Below are positions 37,400-47,535 of a stretch of DNA of 64,000 bases, in pieces. This DNA comes from Druceiella hillmani (lineage: Eukaryota > Arthropoda > Insecta > Lepidoptera > Hepialidae). A model generated the notes under the pieces. That model had not been told where the DNA came from and made no database searches. It saw only the letters and a list, made by a program, of their open reading frames with translations. The first letter of the stretch is position 1. Every line of letters begins with the position of its first letter. The position numbers and the translations under genes are program-made. The DNA is taken from positions 25,375,001 through 25,439,000 of the forward strand of contig JAYKKI010000005.1 of assembly GCA_039881145.1 (NCBI GenBank), written 5' to 3'.

Positions 37400-37830
37400 C
37401 TCGGAGATCTTTTGGTAAGTGTGCTATATATAAATAAATTGGACGATCGACTACCTCTCTGATATAAGTAAGTACTCTGTGGATAATAATCTCACGTGCA
37501 AACCAAGAGAAATGTTCCATATATGTAGACGAATGAAGTAATGACAATTAATTTATTTCACCCTGCTCAATATAAAGTCTAGCAATAAGTTATATTGAAA
37601 TGATATGTGAACCTACAGCATAAGCTATACGTTCCTTATTTCGACTTTGCTTTTCATGTAAAGGTTAATTCCTTAGAAAAAGAGTTCTTGTTTTTTTTTT
37701 CTTTGTGAAACTCAAAGAAGTTAATTATAATGGAAGAGCATGTAATTTGGAATAAATATTTATAAAGCCTTGTTAATATGCCTTAAGTCTAGGGAGAAAG
37801 ATGAAAGTTGAGTTAATGTGGTAGTATTAA
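37400..37830. repeat. Unknown duplicated block, copy 1
   Basis: Aligned by eye with 52910-53420 in the same orientation. Shared phrases include AAATTGG[A/G]CG, GTGATAATAATCTCACGTGC against GTGATTATACAATCAGGTGT, CGAATGAAGTAAT, CAATATAAA, TATATTGAAATGATATGTGA against TGTATTGAAATTATTTGTGA, and TTAAGTCTAGGGAGAAAGAT against TTATGTCTAGATGGGAAAAT. Divergence is high but the order is kept. A minus-strand frame (37320-37547) reads LHSSTYMEHFSWF in this copy and LHSATFTEHISWL in the other. That may be a decayed coding piece or chance. It is either an unnamed transposon family or a duplicated regulatory element. Confidence 0.65.
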
Positions 37831-40377
37831 ATTACTTGAAGATTATAAGAGATAAGGTTTAAAACGAAAGAAAGAGCAAAGCATTATAAAAATTATTGAA
37901 AATGATTTTGATGGATCAGAAATAATAAAATAATTTTCTGATAAGATCTACCTTCATTGAAATATTAAATTAAACATTGAAATAGAGATGTGTTTGGATT
38001 GAAAGAACGTTTACGTTCTTCAAGTAGGTAATAAAAAAAAATAAAATGAAATGTATAGGAACCAAACAATATGAAATTTACGTCTACTATCTCACTAATT
38101 GCATTTACCTTTTTTTGTTGTACGTATTAATATTATTGCCTTGTGCGATCAGATGTTCTTGAAATTTCCTTCACCTATCACAACGTAATCTTTAATGAAT
38201 ATAATAGTCATTAGTAATATTATAAATCTCGTTCATTTCAGCAAATATTTCGTAACCAAAACTGAAACGAATAAAACGAGCCCGAATGACAATATATATA
38301 ATTCGAGATGAAAAGCTGGGTCAAGGTCGTCTGTTGATATTCATCAGTTATTACGGACAATACTTCTGTATTGATATTCTAACATGTCGCAGAACCGCAG
38401 GATAGAAAGTTTTAGGATTCAATTACATAAGCTGTTTGATACTAAATCTAGAAAAAACTATGACTAAAATTACGATAAACATTTTAAAAAAAAATAACAA
38501 GTAGATAATGGCAAAAATAGAATGTTTTTGTCCAAAAATAAATAACAGGTGTCTTCTAAAATTCTCAGTATATTTTAAATAAATATAACAGAGTATAGCC
38601 ATATCTACAATTTTGGGTCTTACCAATTCCTATAAGAGTCCGTTCAAGTTCTGTATTCTGACAAGAAAAATTATCGGACTAAAAGTTGGTCATATTTCCA
38701 AAACGTGTCCTTGGCCATACTAAATGCCTTTATATCGTAGATAAGTACATTATAGGAGGGATAACTTCCATTCATACCATATAAATAAATGATTGGAATT
38801 TCGTATCTAGCCCATGCGACTGAAGCACCAGGTAATGCACCTAGTATTGCCAGCACCTAAAGAATTAACCTATAGACAGCGCTCTGTGTTGGGTGTATCG
38901 GCATCCATAGACGGTGTTGTAGCAGAACATTGATTTAATGTTTAGTAAATAATTTCAAAACTGTTATAAAAATGCATAAGAATAAACTTTTAATAGCCAT
39001 GTTTTGTGCGGATACATGAACACAAATAGACAGGAAAAGGATGAAGCAATAGTTCCTTGCACCCACACCACACCAAAGATATTCCACTTTTAGAGCACTT
39101 GACTGGAAGAATGAAGGACAGAGTTATAGTCTATGTCAAGCTTTTTGAGAAGGATTTCGAAATACGCAATCTGCAAAGCAAAATATATTGGTAGGAAAGA
39201 TCTATAGGTATATCCTGGTGAAATATTTTTCATTACGAAAAATCTCAAGTCACAGAAAAACACAATCAAAATGAACATTTTATTATTAACAGTTTTCTCT
39301 AATTTCTAAAAATTTTCTCTTTAATCAAAATTAAATTTATTATTATACACAGAAAGGCGGCAAGTTAAGTCGCAATTTAAAATTTAATACTTTTTGATCG
39401 CCTTAGAGGGAAAGTTATTTGTTAAAATGAGAAAGATGTATTACTAATACAGTATTCCTTTTTATTTATTAGTTTATTTAATAAATTATAATAAAAGTAA
39501 TTTATGCTTACTAAAGTATATTTTTGTTATAGTTTCATATTTTTCTGTACTTTTGTTGTTGTATTAACAGACGTGCGTCATAATACTGCAATAGAACTTC
39601 GTGGATTTAAACCTAATATACCACTTCCCACGAATGCTGCAAAAAGTTAATTAAAAAATATTATCTACTGCTATCAATCAGACCTACCTACTGTGATTAA
39701 AATTGCAGTTAAAATACATAAATTTCCCTGCAATCGGTACGATATTTTTATTACGGTTAAAAATTGATAATACTGTGTACTCTTAGGATTAATTTTCAGT
39801 CAATTGTAAATATTTGCTCTTCGTTTTTCACTTAAATTGTTTTACATAGTCAAGTTTCATGTTTTTTTAATTATTTATATTTTATTTCATTGAATACAGC
39901 CTTAGAGAAAGGTATTGTGAATTTCATAGAAACACAGAAACGCTATTTACGTAAAACATATTTTATTATAACGTACATTTATATGATGTTGCATTTTTAG
40001 TTTTTTTTTATATCTTCTTCGTTAGTATAATTTTAGACGTTTTTAATGAACCGTAATTTCTTAAGATTCTTTATGTATTCCTTTTTATGGATATTTGCTA
40101 TGACGGATACATGAGAATAATGAGGAACTTCTGCGACGTAATGGAATTGGAATAATATGATAGAAATCTATATATTCAATATGCAGTTCGATTCTTTTAT
40201 TGAGCTTTATCATGGGATTTCATATTTGGTTTTCTTTGATAACAAAAGTTTTGATTCTTACACAATCAACTATCCAAACTACAAAGAAAAAGAAATCCTG
40301 TTAAAGTAAAGTCAAAATCATTATCATATTTCCAAGAATTGAGATTTCCATCGACAATTCTGAAATGAAAAAAGTAC
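37831..40377. other. AT-rich stretch with two unassigned minus-strand open frames
   Basis: Minus-strand frames at 39090-39278 and 38671-38856 look less random than most. The first is hydrophobic with a SFLPIYFALQIAYFEILLKK run that loosely recalls a mid-protein segment of insect gustatory receptors. The second contains LGALPGASVAWARYEIP and carries few A/T-run codons. Neither has splice sites or flanking exons that I can support, and I do not recognise a gene. Confidence 0.25.
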
Positions 40378-40506
40378 CTAGAGATATCCACTATGAACGA
40401 TGTGTGTCCTCAGAAGAGTTCCGTTCGCAGTAATTTGCTCACTGATTTGCCGTCCCCACTCAACGGACACCAGCCACATTTCGTCAAAATGCACGTGATC
40501 TACCGA
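40378..40506 (-). CDS. Candidate orphan exon, unknown product (low confidence)
   Basis: A 129-bp patch of near-balanced base composition in AT-rich DNA. On the minus strand it follows a fair splice acceptor (TTCTCATTCAACTTAG), is open for 42 codons with ordinary codons (HVHFDEMWLVSVEWGRQISE is part of it) and ends in TAG directly before GTAC. It would therefore have to be a terminal exon. The plus strand is also open across the same bases, so coding strand is not certain. I do not recognise the protein. Alternatives: a piece of a decayed transposon or a conserved non-coding element. Confidence 0.25.
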   Translation of the reverse strand, partial: SVDHVHFDEMWLVSVEWGRQISEQITANGTLLRTHIVHSGYL

Positions 40507-40519
40507 CTAAGTTGAATGA

Positions 40520-43135
40520 GAATTTAATGGCAAATAGTTATGATTTATTTTTAAGATTAAGTTAGTTTTCGAAGCGTAACTGTATGTATAAAATCATAAA
40601 AACCCACGTCGAAGTTATCAACAGGTCATTCATTTATCCATTTTTTTATAATTGCTACCTTTCTGTTCTATAATAATTACCCACATTATTATTCACTTAT
40701 GGAATAATTTAATTGGATACCAAATTCAAAAATCAATATTTAAAATCGAAACAAATCCGCGTAAGTCTGTCGCGAACTATTTTCCATCTATTATTTTTGA
40801 CTAACTTGTAAATAGTTTTGCATAAAGTAACTTAAGTTCACTGCTTTTCAAAAAATAAAGGAAAAATGATGTCTTCTTTTTCAAAATCATTTAAATCAAA
40901 CCCACAATTATATATCAAACGTGTCTTCATTCATCATAATCAATCACAAGCCTGCTAGCTTTCGGCTTGGCCATTATTACTTTGAATAATATATATCAAA
41001 TAAGTTTAAGTCACATTAACATATAAAAAATCGTTTTAGTGCGTTTCATTTCATTTCAAACATAACTAAATCTATATAGGTAAATCATTTAGCCTTAAGT
41101 TCAAATTATAAACAGGTTTATTTGAATGATTAACGCATTTCGGATCAATTCTTTTTTTTTAATGTTGGTACTAGACATTTAAAAAACAAAATTTCCTATA
41201 ATTCGTTCGTATAATTACCGATATTAAAACATATTAAAGAAAATCAATCACCCGAATATTTGTTTGACGTAGGCGTTTTTATAGCCAACGATATAAATTT
41301 AAATATTATGGGCGCTATTTTGAGTTTATTATAATTTCACAGATGTTTTTTTTTGTTAATTCTGCTTCTCTTGTCTTATTTCAAGATGTATATTATAATA
41401 CTGATAATTTGTAGTTTTTTTGAAAACAAAGTATTATCTATACTCCCCTCGATTTTCTAAAATGCAAATAGTATGCCAAAAAATGTATAAACTCTATTTA
41501 ATTTCATTCCATTGAACCATTCTTAAAAAAGTATATAGATAAATCTGGAGAATAAAAAGGAAAATCGACACTAAACAAAATGTGTATTTTTTAAATTTAA
41601 ATAATATTTTAAAAGTTCAAATATAATGACAATCGTAGTTCGAATGGTAAAAAAAAAGTTGGAGCACAATTAATTATAAAAGATTTGGTTTTCATTAACT
41701 CGATATCAGTATTCGTTTCGAATTTGTTCAAATAATATTACTCGCGGTTTTAAGACTATTCAAGCTGCAAAACCGACATTAAAAATAATGAATATATCGA
41801 ATTGCTTGTTTTTAGAAATTAGAATAGTAACTGAAAATAAAGTCAGGAGAAAGTTACGGAAAAAAACTATAATGTCAAAAATGAATTACTAAACTTTATT
41901 AAAAGTAAATCCTTATATTACTATTGTAGCAATAAAGTTTTTACTTCATAATTCTATTAGGATTAATGACAGATGACAGATGGTACGAATTCGTTACTTT
42001 TCAAACCCTGCTATAAATGCAAGTTTAAGTTTTTTCCCCTGTGAAGAGTGCAAACAAAATAAATTAACTACAATAAGTTCAAAGTACTTTTTATGACTAG
42101 TTACTTGTCATAAAATATTGCAATATATTACAATACTCTTTAATCATATTATTAATATAACGGAAGTAGTCACGAGATGATGATAAACTGTGTCAGAATA
42201 TAAGTGCGTATTCTTCCTTGCTTTTTAATAAATTGTAATCATGAAACTTTAAACAGTAAAATGATAATTAGATAGTAAAATCTGAAGTTTCTTTACAACA
42301 ATAGTAATAAAAATCCAAGAACAACATAAAAAGTGTTATGACTATAGAGAAATCTCAATGAAAATATTTTAACTTTAATATTATTATCTTACTTTCTACT
42401 GCGATAAGTGAAAAAACAGACAATTTAAATATTGCAATATCAAAAATGCAAATATGATAAACATCTCAAATGCATGAATAAGTTTTAAGACGAAAGGTAT
42501 TGTTAAACGTTTAGCTACTCAAAATTACTTAAAGTAATGTTAAACACTTCAAAAAGCGATAACTGTGATATATATTAATGATCGAACTGTAAGGAGTTTT
42601 ATTCACAATTATATTGAAATAAAAATTTAATAGCTTGGTCGCTTAATAATTAAATAACATTTAAACTAAAATTTAAATATTCCGAGATGAGTTATGCTGT
42701 CTTGTAGTTAGAAATTAATTAACATTTAATTAATTTGGCGACTAATTTCAAATACAAGCAGAGATGTACGCATAAGTTTTGTGTAACAAAACTTTGTTAC
42801 AAAGTTGGGATAGGTTTCAAATAATAGATAAATCATATTTAATTTTGCGCTGTAACGAAGAAGGATGTAACAAAGTGAATAAATATTTATTAAAAGCATT
42901 CATAAATAAGTGGTGCTTTATTTTTAATATTTGATAAACCTTCTTTATTCTCAGGAACAATAATTCTTTAAGTGGTTTTCGGTTAAATTTTATAGACATG
43001 CATTTTCCTGATTATGTAATTAAATAAATTTGAAATGACCACAATTATTGCTTCCTATCTCTAATAATATAATTGCCGCAAAATATATTATTAAGCATGA
43101 ATGTTATATTTGTAATTTTTCCTAGGTCATATTAT
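40520..43135. other. AT-rich non-coding stretch, nothing recognised
   Basis: A/T runs throughout with no supported exon, RNA gene or transposon. A small palindrome GTAACAAAACTTTGTTAC lies near 42783-42800. Confidence 0.55.
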
Positions 43136-43143
43136 ATATGTAT

Positions 43144-43208
43144 GTCGCCTAGTCGGTTGCGCATGGCGACACGTCGCCATACCATATGTATAAATATGGT
43201 ATGGTGAC

Positions 43209-43257
<49 letters not shown>

Positions 43258-43330
43258 GATATAGCGTGGCGACCTTTCGCCACGACAAGCGCCGCCACGC
43301 CAACGATCCGGGTTATACCTGCGCCTATAG
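43144..43330. repeat. GC-rich hairpin-bearing segment interrupted by (TA)n
   Basis: Left of the TA tract, GTCGCCATACCATAT (about 43173-43187) pairs with ATATGGTATGGTGAC (about 43194-43208). Right of the tract, CGTGGCGA-CC-TTTCGCCACG (about 43265-43284) forms a second hairpin, followed by GCGCCGCCACGCCAACG and GGTTATACCTGCGCC. The GC-rich halves look like one decayed repeat split by microsatellite expansion. No family recognised. Confidence 0.55.
43210..43252. repeat. (TA)n microsatellite
   Basis: About 43 bp of TA dinucleotides inside the hairpin-bearing GC-rich segment. Confidence 0.97.
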
Positions 43331-44344
43331 ATGTTTCACATCAAAAGGTATTTTTTGAACTTTTCTTTTATATATGTTTATATAGTATATAAACAAAATT
43401 AAAAGCGACTCATAAAGATTAGAAAAAATATTGCTTTTGAATTTAAAATACGGTAATTTTAGAAACATTGCAAAAAATTATTGCGAGTAGAAATTTCAAA
43501 TTTGACATAGTTATAAATCATACAAATATTTACAAAATTAACACTAAAACATACTCATATTGCAATTTTTGAGGGGCAAATGAAACAAAAGAATCATTCT
43601 TTGTATTTTTGAAAGAAATCCTTAACCACTATTAATGCAAAGCATTATATCTAGTAAATTGTGATACCAATTTTACAGGTTACATGAAAAATATGTAGTA
43701 ACATTTGTGACAAAAGTTAAAGTCGAAAGTATGTCACGAAGATTGTTACTGAAATAATTAAAAATAATTCTTCTACAAACCGTATAGTATACTTATTAAC
43801 AGAAAGTTATTATATTTTAATGTAAAATTATGAAAAGTAACAAATACAATAGTTTTTTTATTTATAAATAAATTAAAAAAATAATATTTAATGAAAATGG
43901 GTATCGATTAATGAATGTTCACTTGTTCGCAGTTTGGTTTTTTAATACTAAATTATGGAGTTTGAATTAATAAACTCACTTTTAATTATAAGAACATAAC
44001 GATAGACAGAAGGTAGTTAATTCAACGATTTTCTAATAAACTTAATATATTCTATGATTAGGAATTATATAAACACGAAGACAAATATCTCCACAGACCT
44101 TACGTACGTATTTTTCAGGTCAACAGCAAGGGTCTTCAATCACGCATATTCCTTAACGAACGAGTCCGGTTGATCCTATTCAATCGCAGAACGTCCGAAT
44201 TTACGTGAACACTTTGTGGTGTTATGTAATTGTTTATTTTATTTTGTACCATGTTGATATCGAGTGTATTTGTTAACCGAAAGGTTAAAAAATATACTCA
44301 AAAGTATCTGAGTTAGTAAAATTTACCACAAATATCCTCTCTGC

Positions 44345-44345
44345 A

Positions 44346-44388
<43 letters not shown>

Positions 44389-44413
44389 GTATATATATAT
44401 ATATATACACATG

Positions 44414-44446
<33 letters not shown>

Positions 44447-44448
44447 AT
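44345..44448. repeat. Compound (TA)n/(TG)n microsatellite
   Basis: TA dinucleotides with ATTTATATG and ACACATG interruptions, ending in (GT)8 before TATAAATTG. Confidence 0.95.
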
Positions 44449-44704
44449 AAATTGTGTATTTTACTTAAATCGATATCTCCCTGATTTTCTTTCGCATTTC
44501 CGTTAATATATTTGACTAAAAGGATACGTTGATATATAATATGGTATTTACAGTTCCAATTTTCTCTGAAAATTCAAATTTCATCGAGATTAACATTGAA
44601 ATCTCTCGTGATTTTCAAACATAATTCGCTTAATTTGTATTTAATAGTATTGGTTTTTTAGTTTTAAAACATTGAATTTTTGCCATGTGTTAAAACACTC
44701 GAAC

Positions 44705-44731
44705 GGTGACCAAGGGTGACCAACGGTGACC
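44705..44731 (+). promoter_or_regulatory. Three GGTGACC sites at 10-bp spacing
   Basis: GGTGACC occurs at 44705-44711, 44715-44721 and 44725-44731. This is a three-unit array of a near-palindromic site with one-helical-turn spacing. It resembles nuclear-receptor half-site arrays but could be a young 10-bp microsatellite. Confidence 0.3.
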
Positions 44732-44873
44732 AGAGAAACATTCCTGGACTTTATTAATTGGGTAATTTATTTTCCAGTTTTTGAGTTGAAACATAGCTCA
44801 CGTTAGTTCTCGTTTACATACTGTTTGAAATCCCTAAAATGGTTTGCCATACAATTAATTATCGTTGACATGT

Positions 44874-44950
44874 ACTAGGCAAAGCAAACGGCAAGTCGCT
44901 TGCTGTCCAGTTGCTCTCCGCCAACGAAGATGAGATTTGCCATTTTTTGT
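44874..44950. other. Higher-GC coding-like patch, unassigned
   Basis: A balanced-composition patch in AT-rich DNA that is open on the plus strand (GKANGKSLAVQLLSANEDEI) and also on the minus strand (MANLIFVGGEQLDSKRLAV). There are no convincing splice sites and no recognised family. It may be a transposon remnant or exon fragment. Confidence 0.2.
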
Positions 44951-45162
44951 TTTTTTTCCAAGACAAAGCGCATGGAAAAGAGGTTTGTTACATTATTATG
45001 TCGTTTAACTAAGTTTGTCACGTTATGAGTAACAAGGCACTTAGATTAATTAATTTTTTCAGTAATATTTATAACACTGTATATTACTTCATCATCGACC
45101 AGGTTGATAGTTGTTATACACCTCTAAAATTTATATCTCGACATACCTTGCTTACGTCTAAA

Positions 45163-45322
45163 ATTAAAACTCTGTGTTACTCGTGTGCCATTGACCAATT
45201 TGAGTATTACAAACTGCTGGTATCTCAAAAGATATTAAAATAAATTAAAACTCGTGTTACTCGTGTATCATTGAACAATATAAGTATTAAATACTGCTGC
45301 TATCTTAATAAATATTAAAATA
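45163..45322 (+). repeat. Two-copy tandem duplication, about 80-bp unit
   Basis: AAAACTCTGTGTTACTCGTG ... CATTGACCAAT ... GAGTATTACAAACTGCTG is followed about 80 bp later by a diverged copy (AAAACTCGTGTTACTCGTGT ... CATTGAACAAT ... AAGTATTAAATACTGCTG). The overlapping 72-codon frame is not supported as a gene. Confidence 0.8.
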
Positions 45323-45429
45323 TTTTCTCTTGCAAACAAACATAAGTCTTAGATATGATAAAATAAACCTCGTGAGGTCATGGTCATGAAGTACATCACC
45401 AAAAATTTCTTTGGAAATGTAAATTTATG

Positions 45430-45657
45430 AAGTTATTATTACAATTAAATGAAACTACATGTTGTAGTATTATTTCTACTTTCTTTGAGTTCTTTACCAC
45501 GACCTAGGTTTCGTTGTATTACAACATCTTCAGGTGGAATATTAGCATAAAGAAAGTAGAAATAATACTACATCACGTAGTTTCATTTAATTGTGAATAA
45601 TGAATTTCTACAAAATTAACGCCAAATATATTCAATAATCAATTCAAGTTATTATTA
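45430..45657 (+). mobile_element. Foldback element copy D with hammerhead, 12-bp target duplication
   Basis: The body is 45442-45645. The perfect 12-mer AAGTTATTATTA stands at 45430-45441 and 45646-45657. The left arm (AAACTACATGTTGTAGTATT) carries a hammerhead on the minus strand. The right arm lost its hammerhead: the sequence goes from ATTAGCATAAAGAAAGTAG straight into the arm and then the common tail. It ends in AT-rich ATTCAATAATCAATTC. Confidence 0.9.
45497..45537 (-). ncRNA. Hammerhead ribozyme (copy D, intact-looking)
   Basis: Minus strand: stem I CCAC (45534-45537) pairs with GUGG (45497-45500). Core CUGAAGA (45527-45533), stem II GUUGU-AAU-ACAAC after one extra U, GAAA, stem III CC-UA-GG, cleavage triplet GUC with C at 45501. 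Compared with copy C, one stem I pair is A:U instead of G:C, a compensated change. Confidence 0.8.
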
Positions 45658-45744
45658 GTAAAATAATGTAATAAAATATTTTTTAAACATTTCATTAAAA
45701 ATGTAATAATAGCTTTCATTGCAAAATATTTAACGTTTAACTTT

Positions 45745-45792
45745 CGAGTGAAGCTTTCTGTTATAATGTTTTGCAATAGAAAGCTTCACTCG
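45745..45792. repeat. Short perfect inverted repeat
   Basis: Arms of 15 bp (CGAGTGAAGCTTTCT and its complement) are separated by 18 bp. It has no other copy here. Confidence 0.85.
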
Positions 45793-46771
45793 TTTGTTTG
45801 CTTTGAAATTAAACTTAAGTAGAGTAGTAGTAATATATAAATAAAATGTGAATACTAATAGAAATAATTACATTTATTCTAACTAAATACGCACAACAAT
45901 TAGTGAAGCATGATTCGTTTCTTCAATAGGCAATAACTTTCTTTTCAATAAAACAAAATGGTATCGCGCTGGGAGTCTCAAACAGTATATCGCAAAATGA
46001 CTTCGCCGTTTTTTTTCAAACTTTACTATGAATACTTATTATAGTTTACTTGGACTAACATTTTTATGAAGGACGAGTCAACAGAATTACTTTTCTTGTG
46101 ATATTGACCCTTGTAATTTATAGCATATTTATACTATTCTCTGAAAGCCTTATTACAGATGTAATTTAAGGCATTCCGTATTATAAGCACGTATATTAAA
46201 CAAGACCATAATAGAATATACTTGAGTCAATAGCGACAGCATTCAAGAAACGTAGTGATATCAATGTAGTTTTAAAAAATTTTGTACAGTCTTTCCTTGT
46301 AAAATCAACAAAATTTATATCTCACTTCAGACATAAAATATTAAATATATTATGTCACATTTCATAATTCGATTCTGATGATATTATGTCGTTATGCAAA
46401 AGAACGCAGCTTGTACTATAAATAACTGCAAAGCACAAACAATTAATTGCATCTTTCTCAAGCTCTTCAAATATCGGTTCAATTGAGAATATCTTTGAGA
46501 ATATCTTTTCGGTCTATTGAAACTGGCTATTCGCTTACTTGGGCAAAATCATGCCAGCACTTGTGTATAAATCTTTATATGTTAATATTTTTTCACAGAA
46601 AGCTTCACACGTGGAGTATTTATTTGTAATAGGTCATTTCTAGACCTTCATATTTTCTCCCTCGGTGAGGTAGCCAGAAAGTATGCTAAAACCTGATAGG
46701 TATTATATAGACTATGCACATACGAATATATGATAAATTTAAAAATTAGTACCAAAAATTAAATAAATATC

Positions 46772-46783
46772 GCCATCTAGTGG
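46772..46783 (-). promoter_or_regulatory. Consensus CTCF-type insulator motif
   Basis: The minus strand reads CCACTAGATGGC, a full match to the CTCF core CCASYAGRKGGC, which is conserved across bilaterians including insects. A single 12-bp match in 64 kb is weak evidence of binding. The plus-strand phrase CGCCATCTAGTGG is also spread by insect repeats. Confidence 0.35.
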
Positions 46784-47345
46784 AGGTTTAATTAACTGCC
46801 TATTTATAAGGATTACTTTTAAAATAAAGAGATGTTGCTGTCAATTAAATAATAAATAAACGCAAACAGCTTATTGTTTCTACAATTTCTTTACGTATGT
46901 AAGCAAATCTATATGTATTACCCAGATTTATTTTAAATTTGTTTTAATTCTGTCCTACCTTCTATGTTAAATTTATTTTATGCTGTTGTACCCTTCAGTT
47001 GAAACATACGATTACATGCCGTATTAACAGACCGTTACTTTTTAAAATCAAACCTGTTGAAAATCAGAAATCGTAATTATGGAAGCATTATGGTTATGAT
47101 ACCTGAGGAAAATACCTTTACAGTTTTTGCCAGCTATTTTGTCCGTCTGAATCTTCGATTATGACAACGGAACTTGCTTCTGGCTCAACAAGACTATCGC
47201 GATATATATTTATAAAAAATGTTAAACGGTCGATATACAGATATTATAGAACTACGAAACACTTCACGAAACGACCGCTCGACGTAACGGTAGCAAGGAG
47301 TCATATTGTTTTATTAAAATGTTGCTTATATTTATTAAATAAATG

Positions 47346-47535
47346 TTGAATATATTTGGCGTTAGTTTTACAGGAATTCATTATTCAAATTAAATGAAGC
47401 TACGTGATGCAGTATTATTTCTACTTCATTTAAATTCTTTACCACGACCTAAGTTTCATTGTATGACAATATCTTCAGGCGGGAAATTAACAGAGTTTAT
47501 TACTAATTGTTTATTTCCCACCTGAATGTAATTTA
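47346..47535 (-). mobile_element. Foldback element copy E with hammerhead, one arm truncated
   Basis: The common tail is on the left (GAATATATTTGGCGTTAGTT), so the element lies on the minus strand. The tail-side arm (GAAGCTACGTGATGCAGTAT) is followed by a hammerhead, then AATTAACAGAGTTTATTACT, then the first bases of a second hammerhead (CCCACCTGAA at about 47517-47526). There it stops. In element orientation the 5' part is missing, as expected of 5' truncation during target-primed reverse transcription. No clear target duplication found. Confidence 0.8.
47442..47482 (-). ncRNA. Hammerhead ribozyme (copy E)
   Basis: Minus strand: stem I CCGC (47479-47482) against GUGG (47442-47445) with one G:U wobble. 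Core CUGAAGA (47472-47478), stem II AUUGU-CAU-ACAAU after one extra U, GAAA, stem III A-CU-UA-GG-U with one U:G wobble, GUC with C at 47446. The closing stem II pair is A:U where copies C and D have G:C, a second compensated change. Confidence 0.75.

Noticed and set aside
42783..42800. Small GTAACAAAACTTTGTTAC palindrome as a regulatory site
   Set aside because: Too short and AT-rich to distinguish from chance.
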